This document shows positions 6,791 to 15,406 of a stretch of DNA of 64,000 bases, piece after piece. The translations under genes and the position numbers were made by a program. The notes below the pieces were generated by a model. It had not been told where the DNA came from. It ran no database searches and worked only from the letters and a program-made list of their open reading frames with translations. The DNA is from Clostridia bacterium (GTDB taxonomy: Bacteria; Bacillota; Clostridia; Oscillospirales; CAG-272). Each line of letters opens with the position of its first letter. Positions within the stretch are counted from its first letter, which is position 1. Where the stretch lies: the NCBI GenBank assembly GCA_017503865.1, contig JAFVSI010000044.1:1-64000 (forward strand). Reading direction: 5' to 3'.

Positions 6791-7591
6791 TTAGAATGTT
6801 TCGAGAGATTTGTTTAAAAATGCACGTGTTTTATAGGATTTAGGATTGTCGAAAACCTCTTCGGGCGTGCCCATCTCCTCGATTACGCCGTCAGCCATAA
6901 AAATAACCTTATCAGCTACGTTTTTGGCAAATTCCATTTCGTGTGTAACAACTATCATAGTTCTATCTTCGTTCGCAAGCTCTTTAATAACTTTAAGCAC
7001 CTCTCCTGTCAGCTCAGGGTCGAGAGCGGACGTAGGTTCGTCAAAGCAAAGAATTTCAGGCGACAGAGCCAAAGCTCTTGCAATTGCAACTCGCTGCTGC
7101 TGACCGCCCGAAAGCTCGCAGGGATATGACTTTTCTTTTTCAGACAAGCCAACCATCTTAAGAAGCTCGTATGCTTTGTTGTTGACCTTTTCAAGAGCAA
7201 CATTCTTATCACTTGCATCAAGAGTCTTGTTTTTGATAGCCTCTTTGATCTTCAGTTTGGGTGCGAGAGTGACATTCTCAAAAACCGTATACTGAGGAAA
7301 TAGATTAAAGGACTGGAAAACAAGACCAAAATGCAGTCTAAGCTCACGAATATCCTTCTCAGTATATTTAACTGCTGCATTTGAATCATAAACTGGTACG
7401 TTGTTTACAATAATGCTGCCGCAGTCGGGAATTTCAAGATAATTGAGACAGCGGAGAAGTGTTGTTTTTCCGCTACCCGACGATCCTATTATAGCAAGAA
7501 CCTCACCTTTATTAAGTTCAAAGCTTATATCTTTAAGAACTTCTGTTTTTCCAAAGTTCTTTTTAATATTTTTAACTTCAAGTAATGCCAT
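6791..7591 (-). CDS. Polar amino-acid ABC transporter ATP-binding protein
   Basis: A 266-residue ATPase of the GlnQ/HisP type. Walker A is GSSGSGKT at residues 36-43, the Q-loop is FQSFNLFP, the signature is LSGGQQQR, and Walker B with D-loop is [10 protein letters not shown], followed by the switch His in VVTHEM. An insertion of roughly 25 charged residues lies between LAPKLK and the helix before LLKMVGL, just ahead of the signature domain. It is the third gene of a minus-strand operon: binding protein, permease, ATPase. An AAGGTG site precedes the ATG. Confidence 0.94.
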   Translation of the reverse strand: MALLEVKNIKKNFGKTEVLKDISFELNKGEVLAIIGSSGSGKTTLLRCLNYLEIPDCGSIIVNNVPVYDSNAAVKYTEKDIRELRLHFGLVFQSFNLFPQYTVFENVTLAPKLKIKEAIKNKTLDASDKNVALEKVNNKAYELLKMVGLSEKEKSYPCELSGGQQQRVAIARALALSPEILCFDEPTSALDPELTGEVLKVIKELANEDRTMIVVTHEMEFAKNVADKVIFMADGVIEEMGTPEEVFDNPKSYKTRAFLNKSLETF

Positions 7592-7593
7592 GT

Positions 7594-8280
7594 TTACACC
7601 TTAAAATAATCTAATTTCTTTTCAAGCTTACCGAGAAGAATTGTTAACAAACCGTTTATTATCAGGTAGAAAACAGCTGAAATAATAAGAGGCCATAAAA
7701 AGTATTGGGGGTTTGTATTTACAATTCCCTTAGCAACCGTAAATAGATCAACGTGGATAACAACGCTTGCAAGTGCAGTATCCTTTACAAGTGTAATAAT
7801 TTCATTAGACATCGGTGCAATTATTCTCTTTATAACTTGCAAGAAAATTATCTTGCTAAAAGTCTGAGATTGATTCAAACCAAGTACCTGAGCAGCCTCA
7901 TATTGACCGGCAGGCACACTCTGAATACCACCTCTGTAAATTTCTGAAAAATAACACGAATAGTTGATTGTAAATGCAACACAAACCATCATAAAATGTT
8001 GCCAAGGTTCTCTTAGTGCAAACTCAAGACCAAAACCTAATTCTCTCGAAAGAATACCGGGCGCAATGTCTAAAAACAATATTTGAAGCATCAGGGGAGT
8101 GCCTCTTACAATCCACACCAATCCACGCGTTAAAACGCTTATTGGCTTGAATTTGGATTTGGAACCGAATGATAATAACAAACCAAGCGGAAGGGAAGCC
8201 GCCAGTGTTATCAAAAAGATTAAACCGGTATAAAGCAACCCTTCCAGCAAAGGATTTATTACGATATTATAAAATCGCAT
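7594..8280 (-). CDS. Polar amino-acid ABC transporter permease
   Basis: A 228-residue inner-membrane permease of the HisMQ type with about five helices. The EAA-like loop reads SVPAGQYEAAQVLGLNQSQT, the coupling site to the ATPase. I see no convincing Shine-Dalgarno before the ATG; it starts 16 bp after the binding-protein stop, so translation may be coupled. It lies 2 bp upstream of the ATPase gene. Confidence 0.93.
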   Translation of the reverse strand: MRFYNIVINPLLEGLLYTGLIFLITLAASLPLGLLLSFGSKSKFKPISVLTRGLVWIVRGTPLMLQILFLDIAPGILSRELGFGLEFALREPWQHFMMVCVAFTINYSCYFSEIYRGGIQSVPAGQYEAAQVLGLNQSQTFSKIIFLQVIKRIIAPMSNEIITLVKDTALASVVIHVDLFTVAKGIVNTNPQYFLWPLIISAVFYLIINGLLTILLGKLEKKLDYFKV

Positions 8281-8296
8281 ATTAAATTATTATTGA

Positions 8297-9148
8297 TTAT
8301 TCAGCATCTGTTGCAACAACAATACAAGACTCACCTGCGGAACCTGCTTCAGCACCCATAATTGCATCAGACATGCTCTCGATAGTTGTGTACTTATCTT
8401 TGTCGGACTTACGGATAACTGCAACCTGCTTATTGTTCAAGTAAGGAATGGATATTTCCATTGCCTCAAGACGCTCTTCGGTAATTGTCATACCATTCCA
8501 AATGCAGTCAATGCTACCGCCCTCGAGTTTAGCCTCCTTAGCACTCCACTCGATGAGCTCAAACTTAACTTCAAGCTTAAGAACCTCTGCAACAGCCTTA
8601 GCAAGTTCAATATCAAAACCGATTAACTCGCCAGCTTCGTTATTATATGCGATAGGAGCGAAGAGAGTATAACCTACAACAAATGTACCTTTGTTTACGA
8701 TATCGTTCCAGTCTTTAGCCTCAGCATCAGTCATAGGCTCAACCGTTGCTGACTTGTCAATGCAAAGCTCGGAAGCTATTCCGTACTTAGCAGCAAGTGT
8801 TTCAACAGTACCGTCATTAGCCAACTGAATCAAAGCTTCGTTGATCTTCTTAGCAAATCCGCTACCTTTTCTTGCAGCAATACCATACTGCTCTGTGGCG
8901 AGAGTCAAATTCTCGACGATCATAAGGGAATCGGAATATGTGCTGTCCTGGCTCATATAGTATCCTGCCATAATGCTATCCATTACACCTACGTCAATGG
9001 AACCGCTATTGAGCTGTACCAAAACATCGGTTTGACCGGTCAAAGCATTATATTGTTTTCCTATTTTCAACTCCTCGCTGTCTCCGCAAGAAATGAAGCA
9101 AAGTGTGCACATAAGAAGTGCAAGTGTAAGTGCAAGTATTTTTTTCAT
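8297..9148 (-). CDS. Amino-acid-binding lipoprotein with circularly permuted lobes
   Basis: A 283-residue type-II solute-binding protein with a lipoprotein signal peptide (lipobox CFISC near residue 21). The fold halves are in swapped order. After the signal the protein begins with what is normally the second half: KIGKQYNALTGQ, SGSIDVGVMDSIMAGYY, LATEQYGIAARKGS and the final helix INEALIQLANDGTVETLAAKYG. A linker of about 30 residues follows, then the normal N-terminal half: VGYTLFAPIAYNN, GFDIELAKAVAEVL, GMTITEERLEAM and IPYLNNKQVAVIRK, ending at AEAGSAGESC. All ligand-binding motifs are present, so it may still bind an amino acid. The second binding protein of the window (26991) has the normal order. 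Confidence 0.92.
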   Translation of the reverse strand: MKKILALTLALLMCTLCFISCGDSEELKIGKQYNALTGQTDVLVQLNSGSIDVGVMDSIMAGYYMSQDSTYSDSLMIVENLTLATEQYGIAARKGSGFAKKINEALIQLANDGTVETLAAKYGIASELCIDKSATVEPMTDAEAKDWNDIVNKGTFVVGYTLFAPIAYNNEAGELIGFDIELAKAVAEVLKLEVKFELIEWSAKEAKLEGGSIDCIWNGMTITEERLEAMEISIPYLNNKQVAVIRKSDKDKYTTIESMSDAIMGAEAGSAGESCIVVATDAE

Positions 9149-9203
9149 ATTCTTTCTCCTAAATAATAAAAGTTTTAACGCTTTACCTTGCTAAAGCATT
9201 AAC

Positions 9204-9232
9204 ATATTACCATATATTTTAGAGTTTGTCAA
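9204..9232 (-). promoter_or_regulatory. Promoter of the permuted-SBP ABC operon
   Basis: Minus-strand TTGACA (9232-9227) and TAATAT (9209-9204) with a 17-bp spacer, about 55 bp before the start codon. The -10 box matches 4 of 6. Confidence 0.55.
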
Positions 9233-9277
9233 TACTTTTTATAAAAATAAAATTATATTTTTTGAATAAAAAGGGTA

Positions 9278-9306
9278 TTGAAATTGGTATTATTTAAGTG
9301 TATAAT
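9278..9306 (+). promoter_or_regulatory. Promoter of the phosphohexomutase gene
   Basis: TTGAAA (9278-9283) and TATAAT (9301-9306) with a 17-bp spacer, 38 bp before the ATG. Confidence 0.75.
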
Positions 9307-9344
9307 AATATTGCTAAAAAAGATACCAGTTAGGAGTAAAGTTT

Positions 9345-11021
9345 ATGGATTACATTTCAAAGTATAATCATTGGTTAAACAGTGCAAATATCGATGATGA
9401 AACAAAAAACGAGCTTATTGCTTTAAAGGACAATGATAAGGAAATCAAAGAAAGATTCTTTTGTGAAATTGAGTTTGGTACGGCAGGTATGAGAGGTGTT
9501 CTCGGTGCAGGTCTTAACCGAATGAACAAATATATGGTAAGAAGAGCGACAGAGGGATACGCTAAATATATTTTAGATTGTGGTGACGAAGCTGCAAATA
9601 GAGGCGTTGTTATCGCTCACGACAACCGCAGATTCAGCGTTGAATTTTCGCGTGAAACAGCGGCTGTCCTTGCGGCAAATGGAATTCGCTCTTATATTTT
9701 CGACTCTCTTCGACCTACCCCCGAGCTTTCATTTGCTGTCAGAGAGCTTGGCGCTTTTGGTGGTGTTATGATAACTGCATCTCATAATCCCGCTGAATAT
9801 AACGGTTATAAGCTTTATGATGAGCGTGGTTGTCAGCTCATACCTTCTATGACCGATAAGGTCATTAAATATGTTGCTGCAATCGACGATCCGCTTGCTG
9901 TAAGAACCCTTGACTTTAACGATGCAAAAAGCTTTATAACGATTCTTGATAGTTCAATAGATGAGAAGTATTACGCGGCAGTTGAATCAATTTCACTTGA
10001 TCCTGATATTAAAAAGGATATAAAGGTAGTTTATTCTCCACAGCACGGAACAGGTAACGTTCCTGTACGTGAGGTTCTTTCTCGACTTGGTTACAACGTT
10101 ATTCCGGTGCTTGAGCAGTGTACCCCTGACACCGAGTTTTCAAACACAAAAAATCCTAACCCCGAGGTAAAGGAAGCTTACGAGCTTGCTCTCGAATATG
10201 CGAAGCGTAACGATGCCGATATTGTAATCACTACCGATCCCGACTGCGACCGACTCGGTGTTGCTGTAAAGCAGGGAAGTGAGTATATTTTAATGACCGG
10301 TAATCAGTCTGCCGCCGTTGTTCTTGATTATATACTTATGCAAAGAACAAAGCTCGGTACTATGCCTGAGAACCCTGTTATGTTCAATACCGTTGTTACT
10401 TCCGATCTTGGAGACAGAGTTGCCGAGTCTTACGGTGTGTCGGTAGAAAAAACTCTTACAGGCTTTAAATTTATCGGTGACAAAATATACAGACATCAAC
10501 TCAAGGGTGACAAAAATTTTGTTTTCGGTTACGAGGAGAGCTACGGTTGTCTTGCGGCAGATTTTGTTCGTGATAAGGACGCAGTACAGGCATCTCTTAT
10601 GCTTTGTGAATGTGCAGCATACTATAAAGAGCTTGGAATGACACTGTATGACGCACTAAACTCTCTCTACAAAAAGCACGGTTACTATGTTGACTCTGTT
10701 GACAGCTTCACATTTAAGGGGCTCGACGGTGCGAAAAAGATAACCTCTTTGGTAGAAGGTCTTCGCAACGCCCCTCCTAAGCAGATCGACTCTATTGCGG
10801 TCGTAAAGATAGAGGATTACAAATCGAAGGAAATGATGGATCAAGGCTTCCCGTCATCAAACGTTTTAAGATTTATATTTGATGACACAAGCTGGGTAGC
10901 TGTTCGCCCGAGCGGTACTGAGCCTAAGTGTAAATTTTACTTCTGTATAAGAGGTAAAACTTCTGAAGAAGCAAAAGCAAAGCTTGCTAAATTCAAAGAA
11001 GTATTTGAAAAGGATTGTTAA
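9345..11021 (+). CDS. pgcA: Alpha-phosphohexomutase (phosphoglucomutase/phosphomannomutase)
   Basis: A 558-residue cytoplasmic enzyme interconverting hexose 1- and 6-phosphates. The phosphoserine loop is TASHNP with Ser146, the Mg2+ loop is DPDCDR at 298-303, the sugar-binding loop is GYEESYG and the phosphate-binding loop is RPSGTEPK near the C-terminus. Length and motifs fit the long PgcA-type enzymes that supply glucose-1-phosphate for UDP-glucose and cell-envelope glycans. A TTAGGAG site lies 9 bp before the ATG. It is a single-gene unit with its own promoter and terminator. Confidence 0.94.
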   Translation: MDYISKYNHWLNSANIDDETKNELIALKDNDKEIKERFFCEIEFGTAGMRGVLGAGLNRMNKYMVRRATEGYAKYILDCGDEAANRGVVIAHDNRRFSVEFSRETAAVLAANGIRSYIFDSLRPTPELSFAVRELGAFGGVMITASHNPAEYNGYKLYDERGCQLIPSMTDKVIKYVAAIDDPLAVRTLDFNDAKSFITILDSSIDEKYYAAVESISLDPDIKKDIKVVYSPQHGTGNVPVREVLSRLGYNVIPVLEQCTPDTEFSNTKNPNPEVKEAYELALEYAKRNDADIVITTDPDCDRLGVAVKQGSEYILMTGNQSAAVVLDYILMQRTKLGTMPENPVMFNTVVTSDLGDRVAESYGVSVEKTLTGFKFIGDKIYRHQLKGDKNFVFGYEESYGCLAADFVRDKDAVQASLMLCECAAYYKELGMTLYDALNSLYKKHGYYVDSVDSFTFKGLDGAKKITSLVEGLRNAPPKQIDSIAVVKIEDYKSKEMMDQGFPSSNVLRFIFDDTSWVAVRPSGTEPKCKFYFCIRGKTSEEAKAKLAKFKEVFEKDC

Positions 11022-11072
11022 TTTCAGTATATTGGTTCGTCTGATGATGACAACTAATAATAATTAAAAAAT

Positions 11073-11111
11073 AAAAAGCACTTGCGTTAAAAATTGGCGT
11101 AAGTGCTTTTT
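11073..11111 (+). terminator. Terminator of the phosphohexomutase gene
   Basis: A 14-bp stem (AAAAAGCACTTGCG with CGTAAGTGCTTTTT, one G-T pair) ends in a T-run, 52 bp after the stop codon. Confidence 0.85.
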
Positions 11112-11152
11112 CAACATTATATAAAATATTTGTAAAAAAATCAAATAAAGTG

Positions 11153-11181
11153 TTTACAAAATTTAATATTTGTAGTACAAT
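11153..11181 (+). promoter_or_regulatory. Promoter of the pyrH-frr cluster
   Basis: TTTACA (11153-11158) and TACAAT (11176-11181) with a 17-bp spacer, 42 bp before the pyrH start. Confidence 0.7.
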
Positions 11182-11223
11182 AAGTGATAAGAAATATATG
11201 TAAGTTTGAGAAAGGACGTTTAT

Positions 11224-11934
11224 ATGTCGAAAACTAAATATAAGAGAGTTTTGCTTAAATTATCTGGCGAAGCTCTTTGTGCAAATACTGACGGTATTTT
11301 GAACTTTGACTTTATTGCCGATATTGCCGAAGTAATCAAGAAAACTCTAAACGAGGGCGTTGAAGTTGCTGTCATAGTTGGTGCAGGTAACATTTGGAGA
11401 GGTAGACAAGGCGGAAAAATGAATCGCGTCACTGCAGACAGCATGGGAATGCTTGCAACAGCTATAAATTCTTTGGCTCTGAAAGACACTTTTATACAGC
11501 ACGGTATAGATGCTGTCGTTATGTCGGCTGTTGAAATGAATACTTACGCTGAACAGTATACAGCTCGCGGTGCAGTTGCCGCTCTTGAAGCAGGAAAGGT
11601 CGTTATCTTCGCTTGCGGACTTGGTGCTCCTTATTTCTCTACCGACACCGCTGCCGTTCTACGCGCTGCTGAAATTGAAGCTGATGCAGTGCTTATGGCG
11701 AAGAACATTGACGGTGTTTACTCTGCCGATCCCAAGCTTGATCCAAGTGCTGTTCGCTATGAGGAAATTACTTACGCAGAGGTCGTTGAAAAGAAGCTCA
11801 AGGCTCTTGACCTTACCGCTACAACGTTCTGTATGGACAACGATATTAAAGCTTATGCGTTTGAGCTCAAAGATCCTATGAATATCTACCGTGTAGTTAT
11901 GGGGGAGAAAATAGGCACCGAGCTTCACTGCTAA
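11224..11934 (+). CDS. pyrH: Uridylate (UMP) kinase
   Basis: A 236-residue amino-acid-kinase-fold enzyme that phosphorylates UMP to UDP for RNA, DNA and envelope precursors. Recognised by KRVLLKLSGEAL, VGAGNIWRG and FACGLGAPYFSTDTAAVLRA (the nucleotide and UMP sites). I chose ATG 11224, preceded by GAAAGGA at a proper distance; an in-frame TTG at 11206 would put that site inside the gene. It opens the conserved pyrH-frr-uppS-cdsA-dxr-rseP-ispG-polC order. Confidence 0.97.
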   Translation: MSKTKYKRVLLKLSGEALCANTDGILNFDFIADIAEVIKKTLNEGVEVAVIVGAGNIWRGRQGGKMNRVTADSMGMLATAINSLALKDTFIQHGIDAVVMSAVEMNTYAEQYTARGAVAALEAGKVVIFACGLGAPYFSTDTAAVLRAAEIEADAVLMAKNIDGVYSADPKLDPSAVRYEEITYAEVVEKKLKALDLTATTFCMDNDIKAYAFELKDPMNIYRVVMGEKIGTELHC

Positions 11935-11979
11935 TTGAATAAAAATTTCAAAATGATATAAAATACTTTGGAGGATATT

Positions 11980-12534
11980 ATGATTTTTAACACAAAACCT
12001 TTTGAAGAAAAGATGGTAAAGGCAATCGATGCTTACGAGCAGAATCTCGCTGTAATCAGAGCTGGACAGGCAAACACTGCTGTTCTTTCTAAAGTGACTT
12101 TTGAGTATTGGGGTGCACCTACACTTCTTACAACAATGGCAGACGTTCGTGTTGCCGACTCGAAAACCGTTACGATCACTCCTTACGACGCAACAACTCT
12201 CAAGGAGATGGAAAAGGCTATTCTTGCCTCCGACCTTGGAATCACTCCTACCAACGACGGTAAGATGATCCGTATAGTGTTCCCTCAGCCTACTGAGGAA
12301 CGCCGTCGTGAGCTTGTTAAGCAGGTTCAAAAGATGGGTGAAGAGGCTAAGGTTGCTGTTAGAAACATCAGACGCGATGCTAACGATCTCGCTAAGAAGA
12401 TGAAAAAAGACGGTGAGCTTACTGAGGACGATGTTAAGAATGCTGAAAAGGCTATCCAGGATCTTACCGACAAGTTCGTAAAGAACGTTGATGCTGTTTC
12501 CGCAAAAAAAGAAAAGGAAATCATGCAAATCTAA
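11980..12534 (+). CDS. frr: Ribosome recycling factor
   Basis: A 184-residue protein of normal family length that splits post-termination ribosomes together with EF-G. Recognised by the RAGQANTAVLSKVTFEYWGA hinge region, the central domain and the long three-helix bundle ending KEKEIMQI. The start is ATG 11980 after a TTGGAGG site at 11968-11974; an in-frame TTG overlapping that site is unlikely. It follows pyrH as in most bacteria. Confidence 0.97.
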   Translation: MIFNTKPFEEKMVKAIDAYEQNLAVIRAGQANTAVLSKVTFEYWGAPTLLTTMADVRVADSKTVTITPYDATTLKEMEKAILASDLGITPTNDGKMIRIVFPQPTEERRRELVKQVQKMGEEAKVAVRNIRRDANDLAKKMKKDGELTEDDVKNAEKAIQDLTDKFVKNVDAVSAKKEKEIMQI

Positions 12535-12554
12535 TTTTGTCCTGCAATTTAATT

Positions 12555-12574
12555 GGGGCGGGTTCTCCCGCCCC
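12555..12574 (+). terminator. GC-rich hairpin between frr and uppS
   Basis: A perfect 8-bp stem GGGGCGGG-TTCT-CCCGCCCC, followed by TGATTTT. The T-run is weak, so it is more likely a partial terminator or RNA-stability element that lowers expression of uppS and the genes after it. Confidence 0.5.
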
Positions 12575-12618
12575 TGATTTTCATAAATGTAAAGTATGCT
12601 TTTTTCTTGGAGTAAAAT

Positions 12619-13323
12619 ATGATAAAAATTGATGCTAATACTAATAGCACAAAATTACGCCATATAGCTTTTATTATGGACGGCAACGGTAGATGGGCAG
12701 AAAAACGAGGTATGCCACGTGAATACGGTCACAAGTACGGAGCGAAGACTCTCAAAACTGTAATTGAGCGATGTGCATTTCACGGAATTGAGGCTGCAAC
12801 CTTTTACGCGTTTTCGACTGAGAATTGGAAACGTCCGAAAAAAGAGGTCGACGCTCTTATGAATCTACTTGACGATTATCTCGACCGTCTTTTAAAAGAC
12901 GTTGACCAAAACGATATTAGATATAAATTTATCGGAGATGTGTCCGTGTTAAAGGATACACTGTGTGATAAAATATATATGCTTGAGGATAAAAGCAAAG
13001 AAAAAAAGCATATTGTTAATATTGCTCTCAACTACGGTTCAAAATCAGAACTTGTAATGGCTTGCAACAAATTGATTGTCGAAGGAAAAAAACAGGTGTG
13101 TGAGGAAGATATTGAAAGATCTCTTTACACGTCCGAATCTCCTTCGCTTGACCTTCTTGTAAGAACGGGAGGGGAATTGCGTCTTTCCAATTTCTTGCTT
13201 TGGCAAGCTGCATACGCCGAATTGTATTTTACTGACGTTTTGTGGCCTGACATGGATGAAAAAACGGTCGATCTTGCAGTTGAGGCTTTTTATAAAAGAA
13301 AACGCCGCTTTGGCTCAGTTTAA
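12619..13323 (+). CDS. uppS: Isoprenyl transferase (undecaprenyl diphosphate synthase)
   Basis: A 234-residue cis-prenyltransferase that builds undecaprenyl diphosphate, the lipid carrier for peptidoglycan and wall glycans. The catalytic Asp is in IMDGNGRWAEKRG; further signatures are FYAFSTENWKRPKKEV and LLVRTGGELRLSNFLLWQAA plus the AYAELYFTDVLWPD block. It acts at the cytoplasmic face of the membrane on C5 units from the MEP pathway, two enzymes of which (dxr, ispG) are encoded just downstream. Confidence 0.96.
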   Translation: MIKIDANTNSTKLRHIAFIMDGNGRWAEKRGMPREYGHKYGAKTLKTVIERCAFHGIEAATFYAFSTENWKRPKKEVDALMNLLDDYLDRLLKDVDQNDIRYKFIGDVSVLKDTLCDKIYMLEDKSKEKKHIVNIALNYGSKSELVMACNKLIVEGKKQVCEEDIERSLYTSESPSLDLLVRTGGELRLSNFLLWQAAYAELYFTDVLWPDMDEKTVDLAVEAFYKRKRRFGSV

Positions 13324-13335
13324 TGGGGGATAATT

Positions 13336-14190
13336 ATGTTAAAAAGAATTATTACTTCTATTGTTTCAATATGTATTCTTGTTCCAATACTAATTTTTGC
13401 AGATACAGCAGTTCTTCCTATTGCTGTTTCGGTTATAACCTGTATTGCATTATATGAAATGTATAAATGTATCGGTGCTATGAAGTATCTCGGTATTTAT
13501 TTACCCGCTTTTCTGATAGCAGCAGCTCTGCCCTTTGTTCAAAGATACATAATCGTTTGTTTTGAAGCTGTCGTTCTCGCTTCGGTCGCAATTTATCTCA
13601 TTAACTTGTTTACTTATTGCTTAATGTCAGGTGAAGAATTTAAATTCGCCGATATATCTCAGATTTTTACAGTTACGCTGTATATAATACTTGCGTTTAA
13701 CGCTATTTTGTACGTTCACGACCTCGACGGTATACAAAACGGAAAATACATATACCTTCTTATCTTTGTCGGTGCTTGGATCACCGATATATTCGCGTAC
13801 TTCTGCGGTATGCTTTTTGGTAAACATAAGCTCATTCCAAAAGTCAGCCCTAAAAAAACCGTTGAAGGTAGCATCGGCGGAATCATATTCTGCATGATAG
13901 CTTTCGTAGCTTTTGGATTTATAATCAAAGTTATTGATCCTTCGGTGGAAATCAATTACGTCATCCTTCTTGTCAGCGGTCTTCTTATATCTGTCGTATC
14001 ACAAATTGGCGACCTTACGATGTCTGTAATCAAGCGTCAGTACGGTATTAAGGATTACGGAAAGATATTCCCAGGTCACGGCGGCGTACTTGACAGATTT
14101 GATTCTATCCTTTCTGTAGCTATGCTTCTTGCTGCTATATGTGCATATTTCAGCAGCATTGATATAGTAATCATAGGCGGTATGTTTTGA
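13336..14190 (+). CDS. cdsA: Phosphatidate cytidylyltransferase
   Basis: A 284-residue integral membrane enzyme that makes CDP-diacylglycerol for phospholipid synthesis. About eight membrane segments precede the family signature near the C-terminus, which includes SQIGDLTMSVIKRQYGIKDY and FPGHGGVLDRFDS. It is separated from uppS by 12 bp containing a GGGGGA ribosome binding site, and its stop codon overlaps the dxr start. Confidence 0.95.
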   Translation: MLKRIITSIVSICILVPILIFADTAVLPIAVSVITCIALYEMYKCIGAMKYLGIYLPAFLIAAALPFVQRYIIVCFEAVVLASVAIYLINLFTYCLMSGEEFKFADISQIFTVTLYIILAFNAILYVHDLDGIQNGKYIYLLIFVGAWITDIFAYFCGMLFGKHKLIPKVSPKKTVEGSIGGIIFCMIAFVAFGFIIKVIDPSVEINYVILLVSGLLISVVSQIGDLTMSVIKRQYGIKDYGKIFPGHGGVLDRFDSILSVAMLLAAICAYFSSIDIVIIGGMF

Positions 14191-15359
14191 TGCAAAATTC
14201 AACCGATTCAATTATTATACTCGGTTCTACCGGTTCAGTTGGTGAGCAGGCAATTGACGTTGCCCGCTTTGAAAAAAGAAGAGTAACGGCCATCAGTGCG
14301 AATTCAAACGTAAAAAGAGTTGAACAGCAAGCACGTGAATTTTCGGTAGATTACTGTGCTATGGCTGATGAAAAAGCGGCTGCAGATTTAAAGGTTCGTC
14401 TTGCCGACACTAACGTTCGTGTTCTTTCGGGAGAAGAAGGAATTTGCGAGATGATCTCAAGGTCTGACTCGTGTGTAGCCGTGAACTCAATTATTGGCCA
14501 AGCGGGACTTAAGCCAACCCTTGCTGTTATAGAAAACAAAAAACGTCTTGCTCTCGCCAATAAAGAGTCTCTTGTAGTCGCAGGTGATATCGTTATGACT
14601 GCAGCAAGAAAAAACAACGTTGAAATTATACCTGTTGACAGTGAACATTGTGCAATTTTTCAGTGTATGAAGGCTGGGACTCACGGAGAAGTCAAAAAAA
14701 TTTTACTCACTGCTTCCGGCGGTCCTTTTTACGGGAAATCTCACAATGATCTTTCAAAAATTACAGTCGAAGAGGCACTTGCACATCCGACTTGGAAAAT
14801 GGGACCTAAAATTACCGTCGACAGTGCAACTTTGATGAATAAGGGCTTTGAGGTAATTGAAGCTGTGCATTTGTTTGATGTTTCACCCGAAAACATCGAA
14901 GTTGTTATTCATAAGGAAAGTATAATACACTCAATGGTTGAATATATTGATAACAGTATTATCGCACAAATGTCTGTTCCCGATATGAGATTCTGTGTTC
15001 AGTATGCTCTAAACTATCCGAATAAGAATAATGCCATCATAAACGAGCTCGATCTATTTAGTGTTTCAACGCTAAATTTCGGGAAGCCCGATTATGATAC
15101 TTTCCCGTTATTGTCAATCGCAATTAGTGCAATCAAGACCGGCGGAGCTGCACCCGCAGTTTTAAACGCAGCTAACGAGGTTGCTGTTGACGCCTTTCTT
15201 AATAAAAAAATTTCCTTTTCTGATATAATGAAAGTAGTTAAACAAGTCGTAAATTCAATGAGTTATCTCAATAAGACCCCCGACTTAAATGAAATTCTTG
15301 CTTTTGATTCCGAAGCAAGACTCTATGCAAATGAAATTATAAAATCGTTAAAATTTTAG
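14190..15359 (+). CDS. dxr: 1-deoxy-D-xylulose-5-phosphate reductoisomerase
   Basis: A 389-residue NADPH- and metal-dependent enzyme, the second step of the MEP isoprenoid pathway. The N-terminal GSTGSVGEQAIDVA is the NADPH loop; VDSEHCAIFQCM and LTASGGPF are metal- and substrate-site motifs. ATG 14190 overlaps the cdsA stop by one base (TGATG), implying translational coupling; an in-frame TTG one codon earlier is less likely. Confidence 0.96.
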   Translation: MQNSTDSIIILGSTGSVGEQAIDVARFEKRRVTAISANSNVKRVEQQAREFSVDYCAMADEKAAADLKVRLADTNVRVLSGEEGICEMISRSDSCVAVNSIIGQAGLKPTLAVIENKKRLALANKESLVVAGDIVMTAARKNNVEIIPVDSEHCAIFQCMKAGTHGEVKKILLTASGGPFYGKSHNDLSKITVEEALAHPTWKMGPKITVDSATLMNKGFEVIEAVHLFDVSPENIEVVIHKESIIHSMVEYIDNSIIAQMSVPDMRFCVQYALNYPNKNNAIINELDLFSVSTLNFGKPDYDTFPLLSIAISAIKTGGAAPAVLNAANEVAVDAFLNKKISFSDIMKVVKQVVNSMSYLNKTPDLNEILAFDSEARLYANEIIKSLKF

Positions 15360-15406
15360 ATAAATACTTCCTTGGTACGACTCTCATTTTACTCTTAATT
15401 TGGAGT

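Noticed and set aside
11659..12528. 289-codon minus-strand open frame over pyrH and frr
   Set aside because: It is antisense to two clear housekeeping genes, with no ribosome binding site or domain; long antisense frames are common where codon bias is strong.
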